The notes: generated by a model not told the origin, from the sequence alone. Shown: positions 9,050-17,552, counted from the stretch's first letter. The stretch: DNA of 64,000 nt from Siminovitchia fordii DSM 16014 = CIP 108821 (GCF_000374565.1 NZ_KB894691.1:128391-192390); one strand, 5' to 3'. Translations and numbers: made by a program.

Positions 9050-9613
9050 TCACATATTGTGCAATCTTTTGCGAAGTGCTTCCCTGCCTCGGTGAATTCT
9101 TGTTTTCACCGTGCCAAGCGGCATTTCCAACACTTCTGCGATTTCATTTAGGGAAAGGTCATCAATGTATCTGAGTAGAATGACCGACCTGTATTTGTCC
9201 GGCAATCGCAAAATTTCATTTTGCACAATTTCCTGAAGTTCCATAGTTTCAACTTCTGCATCAGGCGTTTTTCCTGTTGCTGCCAATTGTGAATATAAAG
9301 TCAAGCCTTCTGTTCCTGCAATTTCAGCATCAAGGAAGTAATCAGGCTTTTTCTTTCTGATTCGATCAATGCAAAGATTTGTGGCGATCCTATATAGCCA
9401 TGTGGAAAATTTACGGTTCAACTGAAAGCTTTCAATATTGACATAGGCCCGGACAAATGCCTCTTGGGCAATATCTTCCGCTTCATGCCGATTTCCAAGC
9501 ATCCGGTAGCAAAGGGAAAAAATCCTATCTCTATATATCTCTACGATTTCACCAAATGCTTCCTGATCGCCTTTTAAAACCTGCCTGATTCTTTGATTCA
9601 CCAGCTTATCCAT
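9050..9613 (-). CDS. sigW: ECF sigma factor SigW
   Basis: Directs the envelope-stress and antimicrobial-resistance regulon. Start MDKLVNQRIRQV at 9613 has GGGAGGG upstream and matches the SigW N-terminus; a longer frame to 9664 would run through the promoter and is rejected. Sigma region 2 ('CYRMLGNRHEAEDIAQEAF') and region 4 ('LPDKYRSVILLRYIDDLSL', ending 'GTVKTRIHRGREALRKRL') are both intact. About 187 residues, the usual size. Co-transcribed with rsiW. Confidence 0.97.
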   Translation of the reverse strand: MDKLVNQRIRQVLKGDQEAFGEIVEIYRDRIFSLCYRMLGNRHEAEDIAQEAFVRAYVNIESFQLNRKFSTWLYRIATNLCIDRIRKKKPDYFLDAEIAGTEGLTLYSQLAATGKTPDAEVETMELQEIVQNEILRLPDKYRSVILLRYIDDLSLNEIAEVLEMPLGTVKTRIHRGREALRKRLHNM

Positions 9614-9647
9614 CTCATTTAACCCTCCCGCCTGCGCGGTTCTCTTT

Positions 9648-9676
9648 ATATACGCCCCATTCAAAAAAAGGTTTCA
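9648..9676 (-). promoter_or_regulatory. Autoregulatory sigma-W promoter of sigW-rsiW
   Basis: The minus strand shows TGAAAC (9676-9671), a 16-base spacer and CGTATA (from 9654), matching the sigma-W consensus TGAAAC-N16-CGTA exactly. It lies about 35 bases ahead of the sigW start codon. Confidence 0.93.
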
Positions 9677-9786
9677 AATTAATCATCTTTTCTATCATAA
9701 CAAATTTTTACAGAGCGAGGTGGAATGGGTTTAACCTTTGGAAAAAACGGTTAAACAGTTGTTAATAATCACTATGCGAGGGATAG

Positions 9787-9969
9787 ATGATGAATAGGGA
9801 AAAGGAAGTGCTGTTAAAGAAAATCGAGGAAAGAAGAAAAGAAATGGTCGAATTGGGACTATCACTTTCCTTTGCGGATGAACGCGTTATATATCTCAGC
9901 GATCAATTGGACCAGTTGTTAAATAGATATCATTTTATTGAGCGGAAACAGGCGAGCAGCAGTTATTAA
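9787..9969 (+). CDS. Spo0E-like aspartyl-phosphate phosphatase
   Basis: Small (60 residue) helical-hairpin protein. The pattern 'IEERRKEMVELG...VIYLSDQLDQLLNRYH' matches the Spo0E family, in which the SxxxD signature (here SDQLD) contacts Spo0A~P and dephosphorylates it, delaying sporulation. Two ATG codons lie in tandem at the start, with GAGGGATAGATG before them. It sits divergently from sigW and convergent with rocF, a common place for such a gene in Bacillaceae. It may instead act on another response regulator. Confidence 0.8.
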   Translation: MMNREKEVLLKKIEERRKEMVELGLSLSFADERVIYLSDQLDQLLNRYHFIERKQASSSY

Positions 9970-9983
9970 TGAGCTGCTGCTCG
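9953..9983 (+). terminator. Hairpin ending the Spo0E-like transcript
   Basis: CGAGCAGCAG and CTGCTGCTCG pair with the stop codon lying in the loop, followed by TTT. It may serve both convergent genes (Spo0E-like and rocF). Confidence 0.65.
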
Positions 9984-10011
9984 TTTACGGATATGTTCTA
10001 AATAGGGCGAT

Positions 10012-10911
10012 CTATAATAGTTTTTCACCAAATAAAGAACCCATCAATGCGACAGCGACTTCCGCTGTCTTATTTTTTTCATCCAAAATAGGGTTGACTT
10101 CCACAAATTCCGCAGAGGTGATGATCTCTGACTCCGCAAGCATTTCCATCGCCAAATGGCTCTCACGATAGCTGATACCGCCCAGCACCGGCGTTCCTAC
10201 CCCCGGAGCATCATGGGGATCCAAACCATCCAAATCAAGGGATAAATGAACACCGTCTGTTCTGTGTTTTAAGTAATCAATTGTCTCTTCCATGACCCTT
10301 GTCATTCCCAGCCTGTCAATTTCATGCATCGTATATACTTTGATGCATTGCTCCTTGATCAAATCCCTTTCGCCCTGATCAAGTTCCCGCGCACCAATGA
10401 TGACGATATTCTCTGGTTTCACCTTCGGATGGAAGCCCCCGACACCGGTCAGCTCGGAATGTCCGAACCCAAGGCTGGCGGCTAATGGCATGCCATGGAT
10501 ATTGCCAGAAGGAGATGTTTCATCCGTGTTTAAATCTCCATGGGCATCATACCAGATCACCCCCAGATTTCGAAAGTGCTTTGCCACACCAGCAAGCGAT
10601 CCGATTGCAATACTGTGATCGCCTCCTAAAACCAGCGGAAAACTGTCTTTTTTAATAATGGAATCCACACAATCAGCCAATTTTAACGCTGCTTTTGTGA
10701 TCGCTTTCAAGTTCCTCAAAGAAGGCGGGACATTTTTGTCATCATCTATAAGATCTATATCAATATCTCCCAAATCTTCAACATTATATCCTAAGCGTTC
10801 CAAGCGTTTCACGGCATCCGCATATCTCATTGCACTTGGCCCCATATCGACGCCTCTCCGCATCTGTCCCAAATCCATGGGGACCCCAACAATTGAAAGT
10901 CTCTTTCTCAT
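10012..10911 (-). CDS. rocF: Arginase RocF
   Basis: Hydrolyses arginine to ornithine and urea using two Mn ions; first step of arginine catabolism. The 299-residue protein holds all ureohydrolase metal motifs: GGDHS (His99), DAHGDLN (Asp122, His124, Asp126) and SLDLDGLDP (two Asp near 226-230). Start ATG 10911 follows a purine-rich GGGGGAGAG. It stands alone here rather than in a roc operon, next to sigW, as in several other Bacillaceae. No RocR or AhrC site was searched for rigorously. Confidence 0.97.
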   Translation of the reverse strand: MRKRLSIVGVPMDLGQMRRGVDMGPSAMRYADAVKRLERLGYNVEDLGDIDIDLIDDDKNVPPSLRNLKAITKAALKLADCVDSIIKKDSFPLVLGGDHSIAIGSLAGVAKHFRNLGVIWYDAHGDLNTDETSPSGNIHGMPLAASLGFGHSELTGVGGFHPKVKPENIVIIGARELDQGERDLIKEQCIKVYTMHEIDRLGMTRVMEETIDYLKHRTDGVHLSLDLDGLDPHDAPGVGTPVLGGISYRESHLAMEMLAESEIITSAEFVEVNPILDEKNKTAEVAVALMGSLFGEKLL

Positions 10912-11009
10912 ACGCTCTCCCCCTTCGCCAATATAATGCCTATATTCTATCGCGAGAGTGACAAATGACTCAACTGGACAAAAAAGTGAATATATATGCA
11001 GAAAAGGGG

Positions 11010-11480
11010 AGGGGCCTGTCCATCGACGTACAGGCTGGAGTGCCTTCGACGAGATAAAGGAAACACGCGGAGCGATGTTGACTTATCGTAGGAGAAGGCG
11101 CGAAGGCTGCTAGTCGATAGGCACCGGAGCTGGACACCGGAAAAGCGGAGGGCGGCCTCTTAGGGGCGACAAGCGCTGGAGGGTAAGCCAGTGAAGGCGT
11201 TCTTTGACTTCATTGGCTTGCCTGAAGCGACCTCGAGCCCCTGCCGCCCGTAGCTGGACACCAGAAATGCGGAAGCGCCTTGTTTAGCCCCGACAAGCAT
11301 AAGACGATTCCCGAGGAGGCAGCTTTTCAGCCACCACAGGGAATTGGCTTATGACCTCGAGGGGCTAGGCGCTGGAGCCTGGAGCTGGAAATGCAGAAAC
11401 GGCTTGCAAAGAAGACAATCGTCCTACAGCCAACACGGAAGAATCTGACCTTGAAGAGCGAGGTACTGGAATTGACATTC
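11010..11480. repeat. Tandem block of palindromic intergenic repeat units
   Basis: About four units of 110-130 bases. The clearest (about 11265-11390) opens 'GCGGAAGCGCC TTGTTTAGCCCCGACAAGC' and ends with its imperfect complement 'GACCTCGAGGGGCTAGGCGC', then 'TGGAGCCTGGAGCTGG'. Other units end at 'GGAGCTGGACACCGG' (11137-11151) and 'TAGCTGGACACCAG' (11251-11264). Each unit can fold into a long imperfect hairpin. No gene is seen. The block lies just past the tRNA cluster terminator. Decayed relatives occur near 8.3, 21.6, 23.2 and 32.3 kb. Confidence 0.75.
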
Positions 11481-11513
11481 GGTTCCGCTGAAAATACTAG
11501 GCTTTTTTTGTAA

Positions 11514-11540
11514 TAAAAAAACCTACGCTCCAGCATAGGT
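11514..11540 (-). terminator. Terminator of the seven-tRNA operon
   Basis: On the minus strand ACCTATGC-TGGA-GCGTAGGT is followed by seven T, twelve bases downstream of tRNA-Ala. Confidence 0.88.
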
Positions 11541-11551
11541 TTTGAAAAGGA

Positions 11552-11624
11552 TGGAGCCTAGCGGGATCGAACCGCTGACCTCCTGCGTGCAAAGCAGGCG
11601 CTCTCCCAGCTGAGCTAAGGCCCC
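11552..11624 (-). tRNA. tRNA-Ala (anticodon TGC)
   Basis: Full cloverleaf on the minus strand: acceptor GGGGCCT with AGGCTCC, D arm TTAGCTCAGCTGGGAGAG, anticodon loop CTTTGCA with TGC, and GGTTCGATC T loop. CCA is not encoded. Last tRNA of the operon. Confidence 0.95.
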
Positions 11625-11647
11625 TAGGAATATAAAAATAAAAAAAG

Positions 11648-11720
11648 TGAGCCATGCAGGATTCGAACCTGCGACCCTCTGATTAAAAGTCAGATGCTCT
11701 ACCAACTGAGCTAATGGCTC
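11648..11720 (-). tRNA. tRNA-Lys (anticodon TTT)
   Basis: Acceptor GAGCCAT pairs with ATGGCTC; anticodon loop CTTTTAA gives TTT; T loop GGTTCGAAT. CCA is not encoded. Confidence 0.95.
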
Positions 11721-11721
11721 T

Positions 11722-11795
11722 TGGCTGGGCTAGCTGGATTCGAACCAACGATCACGGAGTCAAAGTCCGATGCCTTACCGCTTGGCTATAGCCCA
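11722..11795 (-). tRNA. tRNA-Gln (anticodon TTG)
   Basis: Acceptor TGGGCTA pairs with TAGCCCA, discriminator G, CCA encoded; anticodon loop CTTTGAC gives TTG; GGTTCGAAT T loop. Confidence 0.95.
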
Positions 11796-11856
11796 TCGTT
11801 TAAACACATTAAGTATATTACCCGATAAATCTTTTTTATATTCCTCTTTATGTAAA

Positions 11857-11941
11857 TGGTGGTGGGGGACGGATTCGAACCGCCGAACCCGGAGGGAGCG
11901 GATTTACAGTCCGCCGCGTTTAGCCACTTCGCTACCCCACC
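11857..11941 (-). tRNA. tRNA-Tyr (anticodon GTA)
   Basis: 85 bases with the long class II variable arm (GCTCCCTCCGGG region); acceptor GGTGGGG with CCCCACC, CCA encoded; anticodon GTA in CTGTAAA. Confidence 0.95.
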
Positions 11942-11963
11942 TCAAAAAAGGCAAAATAAAAAA

Positions 11964-12039
<76 letters not shown>

Positions 12040-12054
12040 AAGCCATAATTTAAA

Positions 12055-12130
12055 TGGTGGAGGATGACGGGTTCGAACCGCCGACCCCCTGCTTGTAAGG
12101 CAGGTGCTCTCCCAGCTGAGCTAATCCTCC
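12055..12130 (-). tRNA. tRNA-Val (anticodon TAC)
   Basis: Acceptor GGAGGAT with ATCCTCC, CCA encoded; anticodon loop CTTACAA gives TAC; T loop GGTTCGAAC. Confidence 0.95.
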
Positions 12131-12349
12131 AAAGTATAGGATGTACATTCTTCGCGCTCTCAGCATGCCATCCGCTATTAAAATTGTGATGAGCGGTGCA
12201 TTTCTGCGTCAGCTTCATTCGTTCAGTCAGTCACGTACTGATGTACGCTCCTTCCTGCTCTCAATCGCTTCCTTGAACTGCTTGCTCCTCCCAATTTTAG
12301 ATCAATTGCGATGAGCGGCGCAATTCCGCGTTAGCATATCCATTAAAAA
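12131..12349. repeat. Repeat-containing spacer inside the tRNA cluster
   Basis: 219 bases between tRNA-Val and tRNA-Glu, much longer than the other spacers. Two direct copies of 'GATGAGCGGYGCAWTTCYGCGT' type sequence lie at about 12189 and 12311, flanking a small palindrome ('CACGTACTGATGTACGC'). No tRNA or reading frame is seen in it. It may be a remnant of a lost tRNA or rRNA-end spacer, or of an inserted repeat. Confidence 0.55.
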
Positions 12350-12424
12350 TGGTGACCCCTACGGGATTCGAACCCGTGTTACCGCCGTGAAAGGGCGGTG
12401 TCTTAACCGCTTGACCAAGGGGCC
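12350..12424 (-). tRNA. tRNA-Glu (anticodon TTC)
   Basis: Acceptor GGCCCCT with AGGGGTC (one G-T pair), CCA encoded; anticodon loop CTTTCAC gives TTC; T loop GGTTCGAAT. First tRNA of the operon on the minus strand. Confidence 0.95.
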
Positions 12425-12615
12425 GTTTGTTAAGCACATTACAGAGTATAATTTAAAGCGGGCAGGCTTGTCAACACATTTTTAAATATTTTTCTAGAAA
12501 ATGTTTTGTTTTGTCATTTTATACAAATAAAAGACTCATCTTTTCCCGATCAACTAGTGAAATAGTACATTTTTTAATTGCACCCTAACTAGTTTGCACT
12601 TGGGATCTTTTACTA

Positions 12616-12624
12616 CATAAAATA
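12616..12624 (+). promoter_or_regulatory. Possible mother-cell (sigma-E/K type) -10 element
   Basis: CATAAAATA matches the CATAnnnTA -10 used by sigma-K and resembles that of sigma-E. A CAC trinucleotide lies about 16 bases upstream. It sits 32 bases before the YjcZ start. Suggestive only. Confidence 0.4.
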
Positions 12625-12655
12625 TTAAACAATATATCTAGGGAGGTGCCTTTAC

Positions 12656-12763
12656 ATGAGTGCAGGTGTAGGTTACGGTGGTGGATTTGCGTTTGTTGTT
12701 GTTCTGTTCATTCTCTTGATCATTGTAGGTACGGCCTTTACTAGCGGCTATGGCTGGTGGTAA
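12656..12763 (+). CDS. YjcZ-family small sporulation protein
   Basis: 35-residue peptide MSAGVGYGGGFAFVVVLFIL... ending GYGWW. It has a glycine/tyrosine N-terminus, one membrane helix (FAFVVVLFILLIIVGTAF) and an aromatic tail, which together define the YjcZ/SscA-like family of tiny spore-coat-associated membrane peptides. GGGAGGTG (12641-12648) gives a strong ribosome site 8 bases before the ATG. A strong terminator follows. Too short for usual gene callers. Confidence 0.85.
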   Translation: MSAGVGYGGGFAFVVVLFILLIIVGTAFTSGYGWW

Positions 12764-12806
12764 GGGATTCACATCAGTTTCCGAGCAAAGGAAATAAATT
12801 AGGGTT

Positions 12807-12840
12807 AAACGGGGCTCCCAACAATGTGGAAGCCCCGTTT
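12807..12840 (+). terminator. Terminator after the YjcZ gene
   Basis: AAACGGGGCT (12807-12816) pairs perfectly with AGCCCCGTTT (12831-12840). Confidence 0.85.
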
Positions 12841-13083
12841 CAATTTATGATTTGTTCAAAGCGGATGAACAACGGCCGCCATGTAAGGTTTATTGCGAAA
12901 TCCCCTTTGTAGAGCCTGATTATAACAGGATCCTGCAAAACAACACTTAGCTCTGCTTAATACCTGATGGGCTCAGAGAAAGTCCGGTTATCCTTATTGC
13001 TAATAATAGGCTTGTTCATTATGTATAATATTTATTATGTTCTTGATCGAATCATTTCTTTACTTTAAGAAGGATGAATGAAA

Positions 13084-13785
13084 ATGGCAAAAATTCTAAT
13101 CATAGAGGACGATCCAAAAATTGCAAAACTGCTGCAAAATTATCTTGAAAAATACGGTTATGAAGCTGTGATCACGGAACAATTTGATGCAATCATTGAG
13201 TGTTTTGAATTGGCAAACCCCGATTTAGTCCTACTGGATATTAATTTACCCAGTTTTGATGGGTATTATTGGTGTCGGCAGATTCGGAAAATCTCTACTT
13301 GTCCGATTCTATTTATTTCCGCTCGATCAGGCGAAATGGATCAAGTCATGGCATTGGAGAATGGGGGCGATGATTTTATTACAAAACCTTTTCACTATGA
13401 AGTGGTGATGGCGAAGATTCGCAGCAGCCTCCGCCGAGCTTATGGGGAATATGCGCTTAAGGGTAAAGAACGCATGGTTGACTTGAAGGGGCTGACTCTT
13501 TATGTGGAAAGAATGGAAGTTGCCAAAGAAGAGTCCATCATATCTCTGACAAAAAAAGAAACTGTTCTGCTTGAAATGTTAATGGAGCGTTCACCTCGTG
13601 TTGTCTCTCGCGAAGCGATCCTGGAAAAATTGTGGGATGATCAAAATTTTGTAGATGAAAATACATTGAACGTGAATATTACGCGTGTCCGGAAAAAGCT
13701 TCAGGAATTGGGTATTGGGCATGCGATTGAAACAGTAAGAGGAGCTGGGTACCGGCTGGTCCCCAATTGGGAGCTTTCATCATGA
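13084..13785 (+). CDS. bceR: BceR-type response regulator (OmpR family)
   Basis: DNA-binding regulator of a peptide-antibiotic sensing module. The receiver domain has the acidic pair ED (residues 8-9), phosphoacceptor Asp52 in LLDINLPSFDG, and the TKPF lysine. The C-terminal winged helix contains 'SREAILEKLWDDQNFVDENT' and 'TVRGAGYRL'. ATG 13084 (MAKILIIEDD) is taken as start; ATG 13078 is two codons upstream. It overlaps the kinase gene by ATGA. Its likely operator lies upstream of the ABC genes at 14758. Symbol given by similarity of the whole module, not proven orthology. Confidence 0.9.
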   Translation: MAKILIIEDDPKIAKLLQNYLEKYGYEAVITEQFDAIIECFELANPDLVLLDINLPSFDGYYWCRQIRKISTCPILFISARSGEMDQVMALENGGDDFITKPFHYEVVMAKIRSSLRRAYGEYALKGKERMVDLKGLTLYVERMEVAKEESIISLTKKETVLLEMLMERSPRVVSREAILEKLWDDQNFVDENTLNVNITRVRKKLQELGIGHAIETVRGAGYRLVPNWELSS

Positions 13786-14756
13786 AACTATTTATAAAAG
13801 ACCATTTCCCACTGATTGTCATGAATGTTGTACAGATGGCAGTGATTTTATTAGTTTATTGGCTTGATGGGTATCATAAGCTTTCACTGATAGTCTATTC
13901 CCTTTTCTTGGGATGCTTAATTCTCACTGTTTATTTAGTGTTTCGCTATATTTCCAACCGTAAGTTTTATGAAAGATTGACAGTTACGGTCAATAAAATG
14001 GATGAAGCGTTTGAAACGTTGGATACTACGCCGCTTTCCCAAGCACTTGGAAAGTTACTCCAAAAGCAGCATCGACTCTATTTAAATCAATTGCACCTGC
14101 AGGAAAAAAAGCGTAATGACCACCTGACCTTTATTAATCAATGGGTTCATCAGATGAAAACCCCCTTATCCGTCATTGAATTAATAACGCAAGAAAGTGA
14201 AGACGAGCGTTTGGAAAGTATTCGTGAAGAGAAAGATAAGCTGGAAAAAGGGTTGGAAATGGTCTTATATGCTGCGAGATTAGAAGTGTTTGAACAAGAT
14301 TTTCAAATAGAGCCCGTTATGTTAAAAACTGTTATTGAAGAGGCAATCCGTGAAAATAAGCGCCTTTTTATAAAAAATCATGTGTATCCCGAAAACCGGG
14401 TATCACAAACAATCGTGGAATCAGATGAAAAATGGTTAAAATTTATTTTTAATCAGCTCATTACCAATGCGGTGAAGTATTCTGCCGGGAAAGGACAGAA
14501 AGTCCTGGTTTCGGAAATGAATACACCATATGAAACGATTGTCACCGTTCAGGATTATGGCGTCGGGATCTCCAAAACCGACTTAAAAAGAGTGTTCAAT
14601 CCCTTCTTTACAGGAGAAAATGGCAGGGTTTATCGCGAATCAACCGGAATGGGCTTATATTTAGTAAAAGAGGTATGTGATAAATTAGGGCATAAAGTTG
14701 AAATTACCTCTGTTCAGGGAGAAGGGACAAGTGTTCACCTCTCCTTCCGAAGATAA
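13782..14756 (+). CDS. bceS: BceS-type intramembrane-sensing histidine kinase
   Basis: 324-residue kinase with two N-terminal membrane helices (about 11-28 and 35-54) joined by only a few outside residues, so it cannot sense ligand itself; family members listen to the BceAB transporter. H-box WVHQMKTPL has His123. N box 'NQLITNAVKYS', G1 'DYGVGIS' and G2 'GMGLYLVKE' make up the ATPase. ATG 13782 with GGGAG nine bases upstream is preferred to TTG 13767. Confidence 0.92.
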   Translation: MKLFIKDHFPLIVMNVVQMAVILLVYWLDGYHKLSLIVYSLFLGCLILTVYLVFRYISNRKFYERLTVTVNKMDEAFETLDTTPLSQALGKLLQKQHRLYLNQLHLQEKKRNDHLTFINQWVHQMKTPLSVIELITQESEDERLESIREEKDKLEKGLEMVLYAARLEVFEQDFQIEPVMLKTVIEEAIRENKRLFIKNHVYPENRVSQTIVESDEKWLKFIFNQLITNAVKYSAGKGQKVLVSEMNTPYETIVTVQDYGVGISKTDLKRVFNPFFTGENGRVYRESTGMGLYLVKEVCDKLGHKVEITSVQGEGTSVHLSFRR

Positions 14757-14757
14757 C

Positions 14758-14773
14758 CTTACAGGAGTGTAAG
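14758..14773 (+). promoter_or_regulatory. BceR-type operator upstream of bceAB
   Basis: CTTACA-GGAG-TGTAAG is a perfect inverted repeat matching the TnACA-N4-TGTAA site bound by BceR-like regulators. It sits two bases after the kinase stop codon and 85 bases before the transporter start, where phospho-BceR would activate the ABC genes. Confidence 0.8.
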
Positions 14774-14858
14774 CTAAATGAAAGCTACAGCGATGGTTTA
14801 ACCCGACCCTTTCTCTTACACTAAAGTTAGTTGGAAAACAGAGAAAGGGGTTTTTGTT

Positions 14859-15629
14859 TTGCAGATTTTGAAAATCAAAAATTTAAGTAAAGTCTACGAT
14901 GGAAAAGTGGCTTACAAAGCACTGTCAGACATTGATTTAACCATAGAAGAAGGGGAATTTGTTGGCATTATGGGACCATCCGGGAGCGGGAAATCGACCT
15001 TGCTGAATATGGTGGCTACCATTGACCAACCAACATCGGGGTCAATTATTGTGGATGGGAAAGACCCATTGCGCATGAAACATAACGAACTGGCACTATT
15101 TCGGCGCAAACATTTAGGTTTTGTTTTTCAAGACTTCAATTTACTCCCTACCCTTACAGTGGAGGAAAATATTGTTTTACCGTTAACGCTGGATGGTGTA
15201 AGTGTTAAAGAAATGGAAAAAAAGGTAGCGGCTGTAGCGGAAAAACTAGGCATCTCCTCTATTTTAAAAAAGCGAATTTATGAAATATCGGGTGGACAGG
15301 CGCAAAGGACCGCCATTGCTCGGGCCATTATTCACAAACCAAAAATGGTACTGGCAGATGAACCAACTGGAAACTTAGATTCCAAGGCATCAAAGTCGGC
15401 GATGGAAATGATGGAAAGAGTAAATAAAGAAGACAGAACGACCATGATGATGGTTACCCATGATCCGATTGCCGCCAGTTATACTGAAAGAGTTGTGTTT
15501 ATCAAAGACGGCAAGTTATTTAACGAAATTTACCGTGGAGATAATCGTCAAGCTTTTTTCCAAAAAATCATAGACGTGTTATCGCTGTTGGGAGGGGATT
15601 CAAGTGACCTTTCGTCAATTCGCGTTTAA
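14859..15629 (+). CDS. bceA: BceA-type ABC transporter ATPase
   Basis: ATPase of the MacB/BceA family: Walker [10 protein letters not shown] (39-47), Q-loop 'GFVFQDFNLLP', signature ISGGQAQR (Ile instead of the usual Leu), Walker B VLADEPTGNLD, H-loop 'THD'. The start is TTG 14859, nine bases after AAAGGGG. Its 3' end overlaps the permease gene by 26 bases. Powers peptide-antibiotic removal from lipid II-cycle intermediates and flux signalling to the kinase. Confidence 0.94.
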   Translation: MQILKIKNLSKVYDGKVAYKALSDIDLTIEEGEFVGIMGPSGSGKSTLLNMVATIDQPTSGSIIVDGKDPLRMKHNELALFRRKHLGFVFQDFNLLPTLTVEENIVLPLTLDGVSVKEMEKKVAAVAEKLGISSILKKRIYEISGGQAQRTAIARAIIHKPKMVLADEPTGNLDSKASKSAMEMMERVNKEDRTTMMMVTHDPIAASYTERVVFIKDGKLFNEIYRGDNRQAFFQKIIDVLSLLGGDSSDLSSIRV

Positions 15630-17505
15630 CAACGTTTTCCGTAATAAGCGAATCTATGCGGCTTACTTTTTAAGCAGTGTATTTTCCGTTTTAGTCTTTT
15701 TTGTCTATGCAATCTTTGCCTTTCACCCAGGATTGGCTGAGATTAGTTCTAATGTAAGCATTGGTCTGCATTTTGCTGAGAGCATTATTTATGTGTTCTC
15801 CTTCATTTTTGTACTTGTTTCGATGAGTGCCTTTTTGAAATCCCGAAAAAAAGAATTTGGCTTAATGGTTATGTTGGGAATGACCAATCAGCAACTTCGG
15901 CGCATGGTCTTTTTAGAGAATGTAATAATTGGATTTTTTGCTACAGTCTCAGGGATAGCTGTTGGTGTGGTATTTGCAAAATTGATTTTAATGGCAGCCG
16001 AAAACATTTTGGGGCTAGAGGAGGCCCTGCCGTTTTATTTACCGTGGCAAGCCACAGTGTTAACATTCAGCGCCTTTTTGATTTTGTTTATTGTCATTTC
16101 CTTTTTTACCGTGTCTATTTTAAAAGGGAATAAATTGATTGATTTAATTAAAGGCAGCTCGGCTCCAAAAAAAGAGCCAAAGGCATCCATCGTACTGTCC
16201 ATATTAGCTGCCCTTTTACTCGGTGTTGGCTATGCTGTTGCCTTGCTTGTTCGTGATGTAATGGTTATCGCAGCGATGATCCCAGTAACGATTATTGTCA
16301 TTATAGGCACATACTTTCTGTTTACCCAGCTTAGTGTATTTACCATTAATCGGTTAAAAAAACGCAAGAATATATTTTGGAAAAAAACAAATCTTGTTCT
16401 TTTATCGGATCTTGCTTATCGCATGAAGGATAATGCGCGTGCTTTTTTCTTCGTGGCGATTGTTTCGACTGTAGCGTTTTCTGCAATAGGGTCACTTGTC
16501 GGCTTTCGGTATATTTTTACAACTAACTTGGTAGAAGAAAGGCCATTTGCCTTTGAATATGTGTCGAGGGAAGGAAATCAACAGGAAGTAGAACATATCC
16601 AAGAAATTGAAAAAGAATTGGCCTCGAAGAATTATCAGGAAGCAGTCATAACGATTAAACATGTATCCGCAGGCAGCCCTGAAGGGGAGCATTTTGAACG
16701 AGCAATTGTTTCACAGTCTGAGTATAACCATTTGGCTAAGGTGGCTGGACAATTGGATAAACAAGTCACACTTCGGGACAACGAAGCCATTCTCCTTTAT
16801 TTTAAAAATGCTCTAGGAGAGATGCCAAATATAGAGGAACAAACAAGCCACCAGCTTGGAGAGCATGCCATTCAACAAATTGAGGTCCAGCCAATGAACT
16901 TGATTCGAACATTTGAGGATTATCTGGTGGTCTCTGATGACTTGTATAAGGACATGCAAACTGATAACACGGAAACCTATTACGGATTTTTTTTGAAAGA
17001 TTGGAAAGATACAATCACTACAGGGGAAAACCTTCTAAAAAAATTAAAGGTAGATCAATCCTTTGGGGAGGACCCAGATGGACATTTCAAGATTTCTTCT
17101 CTGGCATATGATTGGAATCAGATGAATCAAGGATTTGGAGCTGTACTGTTTATCGGGTTATTTATCGGTGCCGTCTTTTTTGTCGCAGCAGGCAGTTTCT
17201 TATATTTCCGCCTATATGCAGACATAGAGGACGAGAAACGGAAATTTTCTGCCATCAGCAAGCTCGGCCTTACAGATAAAGAATTATCGAAAATAGTGAC
17301 TGTCCAATTGGCCTTGTTATTCTTTGTGCCAATTCTTGTAGCGATTATCCATGGAGCTGTAGCGCTCACAGCTTTACAGCATATGTTCCATTTTAATTTA
17401 TTCAAGAGTTCGTCAGCAGTATTAGGAAGCTTCGCTGCTATCCAACTTGTCTATTTCCTCTTTATTCGCTTTCAATACATTCGAAAAATTAAAGAAGGAA
17501 TATAG
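15604..17505 (+). CDS. bceB: BceB-type FtsX-family permease
   Basis: 633-residue permease with the BceB layout: about four N-terminal membrane helices, further helices at about 195-310, a large outside loop of about 200 residues (roughly 315-510) that in this family decides peptide specificity, then three C-terminal helices. Start GTG 15604 follows GGGAGGGG. With BceR/S/A it forms a complete sense-and-respond detoxification module, probably against bacitracin-like or other cell-wall peptides. Ligand not predictable here. Confidence 0.93.
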   Translation: MTFRQFAFNNVFRNKRIYAAYFLSSVFSVLVFFVYAIFAFHPGLAEISSNVSIGLHFAESIIYVFSFIFVLVSMSAFLKSRKKEFGLMVMLGMTNQQLRRMVFLENVIIGFFATVSGIAVGVVFAKLILMAAENILGLEEALPFYLPWQATVLTFSAFLILFIVISFFTVSILKGNKLIDLIKGSSAPKKEPKASIVLSILAALLLGVGYAVALLVRDVMVIAAMIPVTIIVIIGTYFLFTQLSVFTINRLKKRKNIFWKKTNLVLLSDLAYRMKDNARAFFFVAIVSTVAFSAIGSLVGFRYIFTTNLVEERPFAFEYVSREGNQQEVEHIQEIEKELASKNYQEAVITIKHVSAGSPEGEHFERAIVSQSEYNHLAKVAGQLDKQVTLRDNEAILLYFKNALGEMPNIEEQTSHQLGEHAIQQIEVQPMNLIRTFEDYLVVSDDLYKDMQTDNTETYYGFFLKDWKDTITTGENLLKKLKVDQSFGEDPDGHFKISSLAYDWNQMNQGFGAVLFIGLFIGAVFFVAAGSFLYFRLYADIEDEKRKFSAISKLGLTDKELSKIVTVQLALLFFVPILVAIIHGAVALTALQHMFHFNLFKSSSAVLGSFAAIQLVYFLFIRFQYIRKIKEGI

Positions 17506-17522
17506 AAGTAAATATCAAACCA

Positions 17523-17552
17523 GGCACATTTCTTTGGAAGTGTGTCTTTTTC
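17523..17552 (+). terminator. Terminator after bceB
   Basis: GGCACATTTC-TTTG-GAAGTGTGTC pairs with wobble and is followed by TTTTTC. Confidence 0.65.

Noticed and set aside
9050..9664. sigW start at 9664 giving 204 residues
   Set aside because: That start would place codons over the exact sigma-W promoter; ATG 9613 with GGGAGGG is the fitting start.
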